From Methylobacterium sp. J-078 (GTDB lineage: Bacteria; Pseudomonadota; Alphaproteobacteria; Rhizobiales; Beijerinckiaceae), in assembly GCF_022829285.1 (NCBI RefSeq), contig NZ_JAKSYI010000132.1:62001-126000 (forward strand): 64,000 nucleotides of DNA, read 5' to 3'. Every line of letters starts with the position of its first letter. Position 1 is the first letter of the stretch. The notes beneath the pieces are model-generated. The model ran no database searches. It worked only from the letters and a program-made list of their open reading frames with translations, and was not told the DNA's origin. Below, one piece after another: positions 8,396 through 17,977 of this stretch. The translations under genes and the position numbers were made by a program.

Positions 8396-8449
8396 GGTTG
8401 AGCTCAGAAATCTCGAGTCCAGGAATTCGATGACGGGGACGCCCACCAC

Positions 8450-9259
8450 ATGAAGACCGACGACATGACCCTGCCCGACGGGAGCCCGGAGGGCGCCGAT
8501 GCGGACGCGGCGACCGCCCGGCGCGCCCTGCCCCTCCTCGACCTCACCGATCTCGGCGAGGCCTGCTCCGAGGCCGCCATCGACACGCTCTGCCGCGCGG
8601 CCCGCGCCAGCGCCGTGGCGGCGGTCTGCGTCTGGCCCCGCTATGTCGGCCGCTCGGCCCGCCTCCTCGGGGGCACGCCCGTGCGGATCGCCACGGTGAT
8701 CAACTTCCCCGACGGGGGCACGGACATCGAGCGGGCGGTGGAGGACACCACGGAGGCGATTGCGGATGGCGCCCACGAGATCGACCTCGTGCTGCCCTAC
8801 CGCGCGTTCCTGGCCGGTGACAGCGCCACGGCCCGCGCGATGGTGGCGGCTTTGCGCGAGGTCTGCGACGGGGACCGCCTTCTCAAGGTGATTCTCGAGA
8901 CCGGAACCCTCGCGAGCCCGGACGCGATCACCGGTGCGAGCCGCCTCGCCATTGAGGCGGGGGCGGACTTCATCAAGACCTCCACCGGCAAGAGCCCGGT
9001 CTCCGCGACGCCGGAGGCGGCCGAGGCGATGCTGCTCGCCATCCGCGAGCACGCGGGCGGGCGCAGCGTGGGCCTCAAGGTCTCGGGCGGCCTGCGCGAT
9101 GTGGCGGATGCGGCCCGCTACCTCGGCCTCGCCGACCGGATCATGGGGCCGGACTGGGTCTCGCCCCGCACGTTCCGCCTCGGGGCCAGCAGCCTGCACG
9201 CCGCCCTGGTGGCGGCCGCCGGCCCGAGGACGGCCGCCGGCCGGAGGACGGTCCGGTGA
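8450..9259 (+). CDS. deoC: Deoxyribose-phosphate aldolase
   Basis: Class I aldolase cleaving 2-deoxyribose-5-phosphate to glyceraldehyde-3-phosphate and acetaldehyde. The 269-residue sequence has VAAVCVWPRYV, ATVINFPDGGTDIE, ADGAHEIDLVLPYR with the catalytic Asp, and KVILETGTL. The Schiff-base lysine lies in ADFIKTSTGKSP, followed by GLKVSGGLRD. The long N-terminus (about 25 residues) is slightly extended compared with E. coli. It overlaps deoA by four bases (GTGA), and together with it converts deoxyribose-1-phosphate onward. The phosphopentomutase normally needed in between is not in this window. Confidence 0.94.
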   Translation: MKTDDMTLPDGSPEGADADAATARRALPLLDLTDLGEACSEAAIDTLCRAARASAVAAVCVWPRYVGRSARLLGGTPVRIATVINFPDGGTDIERAVEDTTEAIADGAHEIDLVLPYRAFLAGDSATARAMVAALREVCDGDRLLKVILETGTLASPDAITGASRLAIEAGADFIKTSTGKSPVSATPEAAEAMLLAIREHAGGRSVGLKVSGGLRDVADAARYLGLADRIMGPDWVSPRTFRLGASSLHAALVAAAGPRTAAGRRTVR

Positions 9260-10569
9260 GGCTGCCGCAGGAACTCATCCGGGCCAAGCGCGACGGCGGC
9301 GAACTCGCGCCCGACGACATCGCGGCCTTCGTCGCCGGCCTGACCGAGGGCAGCGTCACCGAGGGGCAGGCGGCGGCCTTCGCCATGGCGGTGTTCTTCC
9401 GGGGCCTCTCGCTCGGCGAACGCGTGGCGCTGACCCGCGCCATGACCAGTTCCGGCACCGTGCTGGCCTGGGACCTGCCCGGCCCTGTCCTCGACAAGCA
9501 TTCCTCCGGCGGGGTCGGCGACGCCGTCAGCCTCGCGCTCGCCCCCATGGTGGCGGCCTGCGGCGGCTACGTGCCGATGATCTCGGGGCGCGGCCTCGGC
9601 CATACCGGCGGCACCCTGGACAAGCTCGGCAGCATTCCGGGCTACGACGCGACGCCGGATCTCGATCGGTTCCGGCGCGTCACGGCGCAAGTCGGCTGCG
9701 CCATCATCGGCCAGACCGCCGACCTCGCCCCGGCGGACCGGCGCCTCTATGCGATTCGCGACGTCACCGGCACGGTGGAGAGCCTCGACCTCATCACGGC
9801 CTCGATCCTCTCCAAGAAGCTCGCCGCCGGCCTCGACGGCCTCGTCATGGACGTCAAGACGGGCTCCGGCGCCTTCATGGCGCGGCGCGCGCAAGCGCGG
9901 GACCTCGCCACCAGCATCGTCGGCGTGGCGCAAGGCGCGGGCCTGCGCACGGTGGCGCTGATCACCGACATGGATTCCCCCCTCGCCTCGGCGGCCGGCA
10001 ACGCCCTGGAGGTCGCCTACACCCTCGACTACCTCACCGGACGCATCCGCGAGCCCGCCTTCCACGCCGTGACCCTGGCGCTCGCCGCCGAGATGCTGGT
10101 GGTGGGGGGGCTCTGCGCCGATGCCGCCGAGGCGGGCGCGCGCCTCGAAGCCGCGCTGGACTCCGGCGGGGCCACGGAGGTGTTCGCCCGGATGGTCGCG
10201 GCGCTCGGCGGGCCGACCGACATCCTGGAGCGGTCCGGCCATCACCTGCCGGCGGCGCCCGTCATCCGTCCCGTGCTCGCGGAAGCGGACGGCTTCGTCG
10301 TGTCGGTGGCGACGCGGGACCTCGGGCTTGCGGTGATCGGTCTTGGCGGCGGCCGCACCCGGCCGCAGGATGCCATCGATCCGAGCGTCGGCCTCACCGG
10401 CCTGCCCCGCGCCGGCGCCCGGATCGAACGGGGCCAGCCGCTCGCCACGATTCACGCCCGCGACGGGGATGCTGCCGACCGGGCCGAGGCGGCCGTGCGG
10501 GCGGTCTACCGGATCGATGCGGTCGCGCCGGCCGACAGGCCCGCGATCCTGGAGCGGATCGCGGGGTAA
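9256..10569 (+). CDS. deoA: Thymidine phosphorylase
   Basis: Phosphorolysis of thymidine and deoxyuridine to the base and deoxyribose-1-phosphate. It is 437 aa, the normal length. The N-terminal alpha domain (LPQELIRAKRDGGEL) and the glycosyl transferase family signature appear as DKHSSGGVGDAVSL (phosphate binding), SGRGLGHTGGTLDKL, SILSKKLAAGLDGLVMDVK (pyrimidine contacts) and TDMDSPL. The C-terminal alpha/beta domain begins near residue 335. The GTG at 9256 overlaps the end of deoC by four bases. The stop is only 12 bp from the stop of the convergent His-rich gene. Confidence 0.94.
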   Translation: MRLPQELIRAKRDGGELAPDDIAAFVAGLTEGSVTEGQAAAFAMAVFFRGLSLGERVALTRAMTSSGTVLAWDLPGPVLDKHSSGGVGDAVSLALAPMVAACGGYVPMISGRGLGHTGGTLDKLGSIPGYDATPDLDRFRRVTAQVGCAIIGQTADLAPADRRLYAIRDVTGTVESLDLITASILSKKLAAGLDGLVMDVKTGSGAFMARRAQARDLATSIVGVAQGAGLRTVALITDMDSPLASAAGNALEVAYTLDYLTGRIREPAFHAVTLALAAEMLVVGGLCADAAEAGARLEAALDSGGATEVFARMVAALGGPTDILERSGHHLPAAPVIRPVLAEADGFVVSVATRDLGLAVIGLGGGRTRPQDAIDPSVGLTGLPRAGARIERGQPLATIHARDGDAADRAEAAVRAVYRIDAVAPADRPAILERIAG

Positions 10570-10581
10570 GCGTCCGGCGCG

Positions 10582-10941
10582 TCAGTAATCGTAGTGGCCG
10601 TGGCCGCGATGATGGTGGTGGTGACCGTGATGACGGTGGCCCCAGCCATGGTCGCGATGACCCCAGCCGCCGTGGTGGCGGTGACCCCAGCCGTGGTCGC
10701 GTCCGTGGCCGTGGTGGCGGTGACCGTAGCCCCGGTCGTGGTGGTGATGGCGGTGATGGCCCCAGCCGCCGTGATCGCCCCAGTACTGCACGGGGGTGGC
10801 GCCGGCCCGTTCGGAGAACGTGGGCTGCGCGAAGGCGGGGGCAGCTTCTGCGATCGTGGCGGCGCCGACGCTGCCGGTGATCGCCAGGGCAGCGACCAGG
10901 GCGCGGAAGCCCCGCACCGATCCGATCCGTGATGTGGTCAT
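10582..10941 (-). CDS. Secreted histidine/glycine-rich protein
   Basis: The ATG at 10941 gives a 119-residue precursor. Residues 1 to about 30 form a Sec signal peptide (basic MTTSRIGSVRG, hydrophobic ALVAALAITGSV, cleavage near AEAAPAFAQ). After a short PTFSERAGATPVQYWGD segment the mature C-terminal half is almost entirely His, Gly, Arg and Trp in imperfect GWGHRHHG-type repeats, with runs of HHHH and HHHHH. Such sequences chelate Ni, Cu or Zn; a periplasmic metal buffer is the obvious hypothesis but is not shown. Similar low-complexity secreted His-rich proteins are common in Methylobacterium. An upstream ATG at 10974 is less likely. Confidence 0.7.
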   Translation of the reverse strand: MTTSRIGSVRGFRALVAALAITGSVGAATIAEAAPAFAQPTFSERAGATPVQYWGDHGGWGHHRHHHHDRGYGHRHHGHGRDHGWGHRHHGGWGHRDHGWGHRHHGHHHHHRGHGHYDY

Positions 10942-11054
10942 GAGAACCTCCCTGTCCATGCGCGCGGGCGCCATGGCGCCCTTGTTCCTGGAGCTAAGGC
11001 AGGTCCACTGAATGCGATCTGAGATCGCCCTTCATCTCGGGTTCGGATTCGGCC

Positions 11055-11693
11055 TCAGGGCCGGCGATAGACCCAGACCCGGGCGGGCGGCAGGTTCAGC
11101 CAGACCCGGTTCGAGCGACTGGCCGTGTAGGTGCCCGCATCGCACCGGGCTGGGATCGGCGGCACCACCGCGTAGGTGAACTGCACGAAGGGCGCGCTCG
11201 GATGCATCATCGCGTGGGCGGTGTTCAGCAGGTCGAGGCGCTGCTCCAGGGGCTTTGTGAAGAGCGGCAGGCTCGACACCATGGCGGCGGCCTTCTCGGC
11301 CAGCATCGTCCCGAGGGTCTCGCGGATGTTGTAGGCGTCGCCGCGCACGATGGTGGCGCGCGGAAAGCGCTTCTGCAGGAGCTTGCAGAAATCCGGGTTG
11401 TACTCGACCAGAATCAGCCGCTCCTGCTCGACGCCGCGCCGGACCAGGGCCTCCGTCACCGGGCCCGTGCCGGGGCCGAGCTCGATCACCGGGCCGCTCA
11501 CGCGCGGATCGACGTAGGAAGCCATGGTGCGGGCGAGCATACGCCCGGACGGCGTGACCGCCCCGGTGACGAGGGGACGCTCGAACCAGGAACGCAGGAA
11601 GCGCGCCTCGTCCTCCAGCGGGTCCCGTCGCGTACGGTTGTTGGCACCGGAGGCGAGGTCGTCTTTGGCGCTGGAGCGGCGTAGCGGCGGCAA
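11055..11693 (-). CDS. SAM-dependent methyltransferase, PmtA/rRNA dimethylase-like (phospholipid N-methyltransferase?)
   Basis: A 212-residue class I methyltransferase. Motif I is VIELGPGTGPVTEAL near residues 70-85, with the acidic SAM ribose contact in LILVEYNPDF; IVRGDAYNI and VSSLPLFT form the later motifs. The EARFLRSWFERPLVTGAVTPS lead-in is characteristic of alphaproteobacterial PmtA-type phosphatidylethanolamine N-methyltransferases, some of which are annotated as rRNA adenine dimethylase-like. Phosphatidylcholine synthesis at the membrane is therefore the likely role, but the substrate is not provable from sequence. The last residues (VWVYRRP) match the usual C-terminus of the family. 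Confidence 0.75.
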   Translation of the reverse strand: MPPLRRSSAKDDLASGANNRTRRDPLEDEARFLRSWFERPLVTGAVTPSGRMLARTMASYVDPRVSGPVIELGPGTGPVTEALVRRGVEQERLILVEYNPDFCKLLQKRFPRATIVRGDAYNIRETLGTMLAEKAAAMVSSLPLFTKPLEQRLDLLNTAHAMMHPSAPFVQFTYAVVPPIPARCDAGTYTASRSNRVWLNLPPARVWVYRRP

Positions 11694-11887
11694 GACCCAC
11701 TGTCCTCAGATCACGGGTTGGGAAGGAAAGGCTAGACGACGAACCTCTTCGGCAGTCAAGCTGGCATCCACGGGACGCAGTCGACCGGTCGGCGAGATCG
11801 GGCGGGCGGTGCCGGACCGCCACATCATAGAACCGGCTCGGCCGTCTTTTGATCCCTGGGCCAATCGATGCCCGGCCGGGAACACCA

Positions 11888-13048
11888 TCACGTGCGCGCG
11901 GTGCCGCCGAAGGCCTCGAAGAAATCCTTGACCTTCGAGAAGAAGCCGGCGCTCTCCGGGTGGTTCTCATCCGATGCCGACTGGTCGAATTCCTGCAGAA
12001 GTTCGCGCTGCCGCTTCGAGAGATTCTGCGGCGTCTCGACGAAGACCTGGATGTACAGGTCGCCGACATCGCGCGAGCGCAGGACTGGCATGCCCTTGCC
12101 CTTGATGCGGAATTGCTTGGCCGTCTGAGTGCCGGCCGGGACGCGCACCTGCGTCTGCGAGCCGTCGATCACCGGCACGGTGATCTCGCCCGAGAGCGCC
12201 GCCGTCACCATGGAGATCGGCACGCGGCAGAACAGGTCGGCGCCGTCGCGCTGGAAGAACTCGTGCGGCTTGATCGAGAGGAAGACGTAGAGGTCGCCCG
12301 CCGGCCCACCGCGCAGGCCGGTCTCGCCCTCGCCGGCCAGCCGGATGCGCAGACCGTCATCGACGCCCGCCGGCACGTTGATGGAGAGGGTGCGCTCGCG
12401 GGTGACCCGGCCGGCGCCGCTGCAGGCGCCGCAGGGGTCGTCGATCATCTCGCCGCGCCCGTGGCAGTTCGGGCAGGTGCGCTCGATGGCGAAGAAGCCT
12501 TGTGCCGCCCGCACCCGGCCATAGCCGCCGCAGGTCTGGCAGGGGCGCGGCTTCGAACCGGCCTTGGCGCCCGAGCCCGAACAGACCTCGCAGGTGACCG
12601 AGGTCGCCATCTTGATGGTCTCGGCCTTGCCGGCGAAGGCCTCTTCCAGGGAGATCTCGAGATTGTAGCGCAGATCCGCGCCACGCTCGCGGCTCGGGCC
12701 ACCGCGCGCACCACCCCGTCCGCCACCCGGAGCGGCCCGGCCGTCGCCGAAGAAGTTGTCGAAGATGTCCGACATGAAGTCGCCGAACTCGTTGCCGAAG
12801 CCCGGTCCGCCCCCCCCGCCCTGCTGGAAGGCGGCATGGCCGAAGCGGTCGTAGGCGGCGCGCTTCTGGCCGTCGGAGAGGCACTGGTAGGCCTCGTTGA
12901 TTTCCTTGAACTTGAGCTCGGCCTCCGCGTTCCCCGGATTGCGGTCCGGGTGGTAGCTCATGGCGAGCTTGCGGAAGGCGACCTTCATCTCGCCGTCGGT
13001 CGCGGTCTTGGAGACGCCCAGGATCTCGTAATAGTCCCGCTTCGACAT
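11888..13048 (-). CDS. dnaJ: Chaperone protein DnaJ
   Basis: Hsp40 co-chaperone that stimulates DnaK ATPase and delivers clients. It is 386 aa. The N-terminal J domain includes YYEILGV and SYHPDRNPGN (HPD), followed by a Gly/Phe linker (GGGGGPGFGNEFGDF). The zinc-binding region has four CxxCxGxG repeats: CEVCSGSG, CQTCGGYG, CPNCHGRG and CGACSGAG. Two C-terminal beta-sandwich domains follow. The ATG at 13048 (MSKRDYYEIL) is the family start. It lies 183 bp downstream of dnaK in the same orientation, behind a strong hairpin, so it is probably partly co-transcribed with dnaK. Confidence 0.96.
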   Translation of the reverse strand: MSKRDYYEILGVSKTATDGEMKVAFRKLAMSYHPDRNPGNAEAELKFKEINEAYQCLSDGQKRAAYDRFGHAAFQQGGGGGPGFGNEFGDFMSDIFDNFFGDGRAAPGGGRGGARGGPSRERGADLRYNLEISLEEAFAGKAETIKMATSVTCEVCSGSGAKAGSKPRPCQTCGGYGRVRAAQGFFAIERTCPNCHGRGEMIDDPCGACSGAGRVTRERTLSINVPAGVDDGLRIRLAGEGETGLRGGPAGDLYVFLSIKPHEFFQRDGADLFCRVPISMVTAALSGEITVPVIDGSQTQVRVPAGTQTAKQFRIKGKGMPVLRSRDVGDLYIQVFVETPQNLSKRQRELLQEFDQSASDENHPESAGFFSKVKDFFEAFGGTART

Positions 13049-13121
13049 TCCCGTCCTCAAAGTCCCACGGCGTCCCGATTCGTCGCGGTGGCGCCGTCCC
13101 CGATCAAACCCAGCGGTCCTG

Positions 13122-13153
13122 ACTCATTCGCCATGGAACTCATTCGCCATGGA
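13122..13153. repeat. Perfect 16-bp tandem duplication in the dnaK-dnaJ spacer
   Basis: The unit ACTCATTCGCCATGGA occurs twice back to back at 13122-13137 and 13138-13153 with no mismatch. It lies outside both genes, between the dnaK hairpin and dnaJ. It looks like a recent slippage duplication. Confidence 0.9.
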
Positions 13154-13189
13154 CCGCTCCCGCCCGCTGTCGGCAGGAGCGAGACATGA

Positions 13190-13217
13190 CGCGGGGCCGG
13201 ATCGCTCCGGCCCCGCG
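13190..13217 (-). terminator. Strong GC hairpin directly after dnaK (terminator or attenuator)
   Basis: An 11-bp perfect inverted repeat, CGCGGGGCCGG / CCGGCCCCGCG, with a six-base loop ATCGCT, starts 15 bp past the dnaK stop. No U-tract follows on the minus strand, so full intrinsic termination is doubtful. It may protect the dnaK 3' end or reduce read-through into dnaJ. Confidence 0.5.
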
Positions 13218-13231
13218 CTCAGATGAAGGCG

Positions 13232-15145
<1,914 letters not shown>

Positions 15146-15303
15146 GGTGGGATCCCTCTGTTGTCGTTTGGTCAAGCAGACCGCCGAGCCCCGAAGCAGC
15201 TCGGCCCATGGCTGTGCAAAACTGAATGTGTGAGAACGGGGTTGGGCACCGGTTCGCACCCCGGATCGGTACGGAGCCGGGTCTTAATCCCGCGTCTCGG
15301 CCG

Positions 15304-15332
15304 ATATAAGAAGGGTGTCGCGAGGCCGCAAG
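15304..15332 (-). promoter_or_regulatory. RpoH (sigma-32)-like promoter for dnaK
   Basis: Reading on the minus strand, CTTGCGG (from 15332) and CTTATAT (15310-15304) are separated by about 16 bp between the hexamers TTGCGG and TTATAT. This resembles alphaproteobacterial heat-shock promoters (CTTG...CYTATNT). Transcription would start near 15297 and give a leader of about 150 nt. No CIRCE (HrcA) repeat is seen in this interval. Confidence 0.5.
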
Positions 15333-15581
15333 GCGACGGCGCGCGGCGCTGCGCATCCGATCGTTCGGACCGGCGTTGACGCTCTGATGCGCTCGCTGGG
15401 TCGCGCCGGGGCGCCGCACGTGCTCTCGGCGGAGCCGCGCCAGAGAGTCGTGGACGAAGCGTTCGAGCGTGGCGTTCGCCCATTCGTGCCATGGCGCGGC
15501 TGTGCACACATGGTAAGTGTGTGGTGAAAGTGCTTGGCTGCGCATCCGTCCGCCTCCCCCGCCATAGGCCCGAAAGTCTCG

Positions 15582-16553
15582 ATGCGTCTGTCCCGCGTAC
15601 TTCTTCTGCCACTCCTGCTTCCGCCGTGCCTGGCGTCCATCTCCCAGCCGGCCGCCGCGCAGTCGTTCTTCGAGGAATTGTTCGGGATCGGGCGGGCCGC
15701 CAAGCCCCCGGTGCCGCCGCGCGGCGTGCCGAGCGCCCCCGTGGCACCCCCTCCGGGCGAGGCCCCGCCCCCGGCGGCGGAGGTCCCGAAGGCGCCGCCG
15801 GTGCCCCGCCAGCCCGTGGTGCTGAAGGCGCCCTCGGAGGACAACGTGATGGGCCAGGACCTGCAGCTCAACGGGCTCACGGGGAGCCTGAAGCTCGAGA
15901 AGTCCGGCGCCGGCACCACCGCCCGGATCACGCTGCCGGGCAACAAGATCTCGCAGCCCGTGGAGGCCTGCAAGGTTCCCCTCAACGGCGGCGCACCGGT
16001 GGCCGTTTCCGCGGAAGGTCGGCCCGAGGGCGTCGGCCGCTTCGAGGTGGCGGGCGGCGAGTGTCCCTTGCGCCTGGACGTGCTCGACGGGGCCGTGCTG
16101 GTGCGGGCGCTCTCGGGCTCCGTCTGCACCTTCGCGGCAGCCGATTGCGCCACGACGCCGACCGGCCTGTGGGGACCGCCCGCCGCGAGCCTGATCGCCC
16201 GTGCCGGCGAGTTCGAGGGCGCGCGGGGCGGCGCCGACCGGGCGGTGCGCGAGAACTACAAGCTGATGAGCCAGCGCCTGAAGGGACAGGACCTGCGCCC
16301 CGTGGTGACCGAGCAGGCGGCGTTCTCCTCCGACCGCGAGCAGCTCTGCCGAACCTATGCCCGCGAGGGTGCCCATGGGTTCTGCAACCTGCGCTTCACC
16401 GAGGCGCGGGCCCTGGCGCTCGCCACCCGCCTCGGCGTCAACACCAGCACGGCGGCGCCCACCGCCACGGCGACGACCCCGCGTCCACGCCGCAAGCCGC
16501 CGGTGGAGGGCATGAACCCGGATGCCGGCGGCTCGCCCTTCGTGGAGCAATAG
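15582..16553 (+). CDS. Secreted hypothetical protein with Pro-rich linker
   Basis: The ATG at 15582 gives a 323-residue precursor. A signal peptide (MRLSRVLLLPLLLPPCLAS, cleavage near AAAQ) is followed by a Pro/Ala-rich stretch at about residues 35-80 and then a globular region with six or so cysteines. Among them are VEACKVPLNGG, GGECPLRLDV, SVCTF and ADCATTPTG, so disulfides in the periplasm are likely. Toward the C-terminus there is a conserved-looking CRTYAREGAHGFCNLRFTEA block, here split as CRTYAREGAHGFC and NLRFTEARALAL. I do not recognise a named domain. It is divergent from dnaK and convergent with yqgE. An envelope function is inferred only from the export signal. Confidence 0.75.
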   Translation: MRLSRVLLLPLLLPPCLASISQPAAAQSFFEELFGIGRAAKPPVPPRGVPSAPVAPPPGEAPPPAAEVPKAPPVPRQPVVLKAPSEDNVMGQDLQLNGLTGSLKLEKSGAGTTARITLPGNKISQPVEACKVPLNGGAPVAVSAEGRPEGVGRFEVAGGECPLRLDVLDGAVLVRALSGSVCTFAAADCATTPTGLWGPPAASLIARAGEFEGARGGADRAVRENYKLMSQRLKGQDLRPVVTEQAAFSSDREQLCRTYAREGAHGFCNLRFTEARALALATRLGVNTSTAAPTATATTPRPRRKPPVEGMNPDAGGSPFVEQ

Positions 16554-16574
16554 GCGGTTCCGGGCGCACGGCCC

Positions 16575-17198
16575 TCAGCCGTGCCCGGCGCTCACCGACA
16601 GCATGGCCAGATCGATGCCGTTGTTGCGCAGCGTGCGCTCGTACTTGGCGTCCAGGGCCGTGTGGAAGATCATCTCCGGGTCGGCCGGGCAGATCAGCCA
16701 GCCATTGGCCAGGATCTCGTTCTCGAGCTGGCCCGCCTGCCAGCCGGCATAGCCCAGCGCCAGCACCGCGCTGGCGGGCCCATCGCCGGAGGCGATGGCG
16801 CGCAGGATGTCCACCGTCGCGGTCAGGCAGATGCCGTCGTCGATGATCAGCGTGGACTGGTCGATGTGAAAGTCGTCCGTGTGGAGCACGAAGCCGCGCT
16901 TTGCGTCCACCGGCCCGCCCATCAGCACCGGCATGTGGCCGACCCGCTCGCGCAGGCGGATCGCATCCGTCTCGCTGGCGATGTCGAGCTGGATCAGCAG
17001 GTCCGGCATGTTGAGGTCCGATACCGGCTTGTTCAGGATGATGCCCATCGCCCCGTCCGCCGAGTGGGCGCAGAGGTAGATCACCGAGCGGGCGAAACGG
17101 GAATCCGTGAGCCCCGGCATCGCCACCAGGAACTGACCGTCGAGATAGGCGGTGTCACCCATATGAGGCCGGGAAGCTCGGGGCCGGGAGGTCTGCAT
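16575..17198 (-). CDS. yqgE: YqgE/AlgH family protein (UPF0301)
   Basis: A 207-residue cytosolic protein of the DUF179/AlgH family. Recognisable segments are YLDGQFLVAMPGLTDSRFARSVIYLCAHS, here read as FLVAMPGL and FARSVIYLC, then DGAMGIILNKP. VLMGGPVDAKRGFVLHT and ALGYAGWQAGQLENEI follow, with NGWLICPAD at the C-terminus. The biochemical role is unknown; AlgH was linked genetically to alginate regulation in Pseudomonas. The start ATG at 17198 could be replaced by ATG 17162 (MGDTAYLDGQ), which also fits the family. It is convergent with the secreted hypothetical gene. Confidence 0.9.
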   Translation of the reverse strand: MQTSRPRASRPHMGDTAYLDGQFLVAMPGLTDSRFARSVIYLCAHSADGAMGIILNKPVSDLNMPDLLIQLDIASETDAIRLRERVGHMPVLMGGPVDAKRGFVLHTDDFHIDQSTLIIDDGICLTATVDILRAIASGDGPASAVLALGYAGWQAGQLENEILANGWLICPADPEMIFHTALDAKYERTLRNNGIDLAMLSVSAGHG

Positions 17199-17370
17199 CC
17201 CCGCATGCTACGCGGGCGGGCGGCGTTGTCCAGGGCGCCGCGATGCGAGAGCCCCCGCGCTCCATTCACGCGAACTCGACAGGTCCGGCCCCGCGAGCTA
17301 GACGCAACCGCACGAGGCCGCCCCGCAGAGCGGGTGCCGGGCGCGCCCGCGAGCGTTCAGGAGACGACGG

Positions 17371-17853
17371 ATGACGATCCAGGTTGGCGACCACCTTCCC
17401 CAGGTGACCTTCCGCGTGAGCGGCGCGGACGGCCCCGAGGCCAAGACCACCGACGACCTCTTCAAGGGGCGCCGCGTCGTCCTCGTCGGCGTACCCGGCG
17501 CCTTCACGCCGAGCTGCCACCGCAACCACCTCCCCGGCTTCGTGGAGAAGCAGGCCGAGATCAAGGCGCGCGGCGTCGACGCCGTGGCGGTGACCTCCGT
17601 CAACGACGTCTTCGTGCTCGACGCCTGGCAGAAGGCCAGTGGCGCCGAGGGCATCGAATTCCTGGCCGACGGCAACGCCGAGTTCGCCAAGGCCATCGGC
17701 CTCGACATGGACGGCGCCGGCTTCGGCCTCGGCCCGCGCTCGAAGCGCTACGCCATGCTGGTCGAGGACGGCGTGGTGCGGGTGCTCAACGTCGAGGATT
17801 CCCCGGCCAAGACCGAGGTTTCCGGGGCGGAAGCCTTGCTGAAAGTGATCTGA
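17371..17853 (+). CDS. Peroxiredoxin (Prx5 / glutaredoxin-type, AhpC-TSA superfamily)
   Basis: Thiol peroxidase reducing H2O2 and organic hydroperoxides, 160 aa. The peroxidatic Cys is residue 49 in VPGAFTPSCHRNHLPGF, the Prx5-type PGAFTPxCS motif. It is the only cysteine, so recycling must use an outside thiol such as glutaredoxin or glutathione. VDAVAVTSVNDVFVLDAW, here read as VTSVNDVFV, and GFGLGPRSKRYAML are also family hallmarks. The ATG at 17371 follows a GGAGACGACGG stretch that can act as ribosome site. It is monocistronic, with a convergent terminator-like hairpin before thrB. Confidence 0.92.
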   Translation: MTIQVGDHLPQVTFRVSGADGPEAKTTDDLFKGRRVVLVGVPGAFTPSCHRNHLPGFVEKQAEIKARGVDAVAVTSVNDVFVLDAWQKASGAEGIEFLADGNAEFAKAIGLDMDGAGFGLGPRSKRYAMLVEDGVVRVLNVEDSPAKTEVSGAEALLKVI

Positions 17854-17895
17854 GCGAGGATCGCACCTACGTTCGCGCATCGCTCGGTGCGCGTC

Positions 17896-17922
17896 CCCTC
17901 GCCCCGCACGCGGGGACGAGGG
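17896..17922. terminator. Palindromic hairpin between convergent prx and thrB
   Basis: CCCTCGCCCCG is followed by a CACG loop and then CGGGG-A-CGAGGG. This forms an 11-bp stem with one bulged A. It sits in the 124-bp gap between two convergent genes and could stop transcription from both sides, although there is no clear U-tract. Confidence 0.4.
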
Positions 17923-17977
17923 AAATGCGCTCACTGGTTCGTGCCCCATGGACCGGACCCGGTGAGGCCGAGCCTCC

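Noticed and set aside
10600..10780. CRISPR-like short repeats
   Set aside because: The repeated units are in-frame GHRHHG-type codons of the His-rich gene, not spaced direct repeats with unique spacers.
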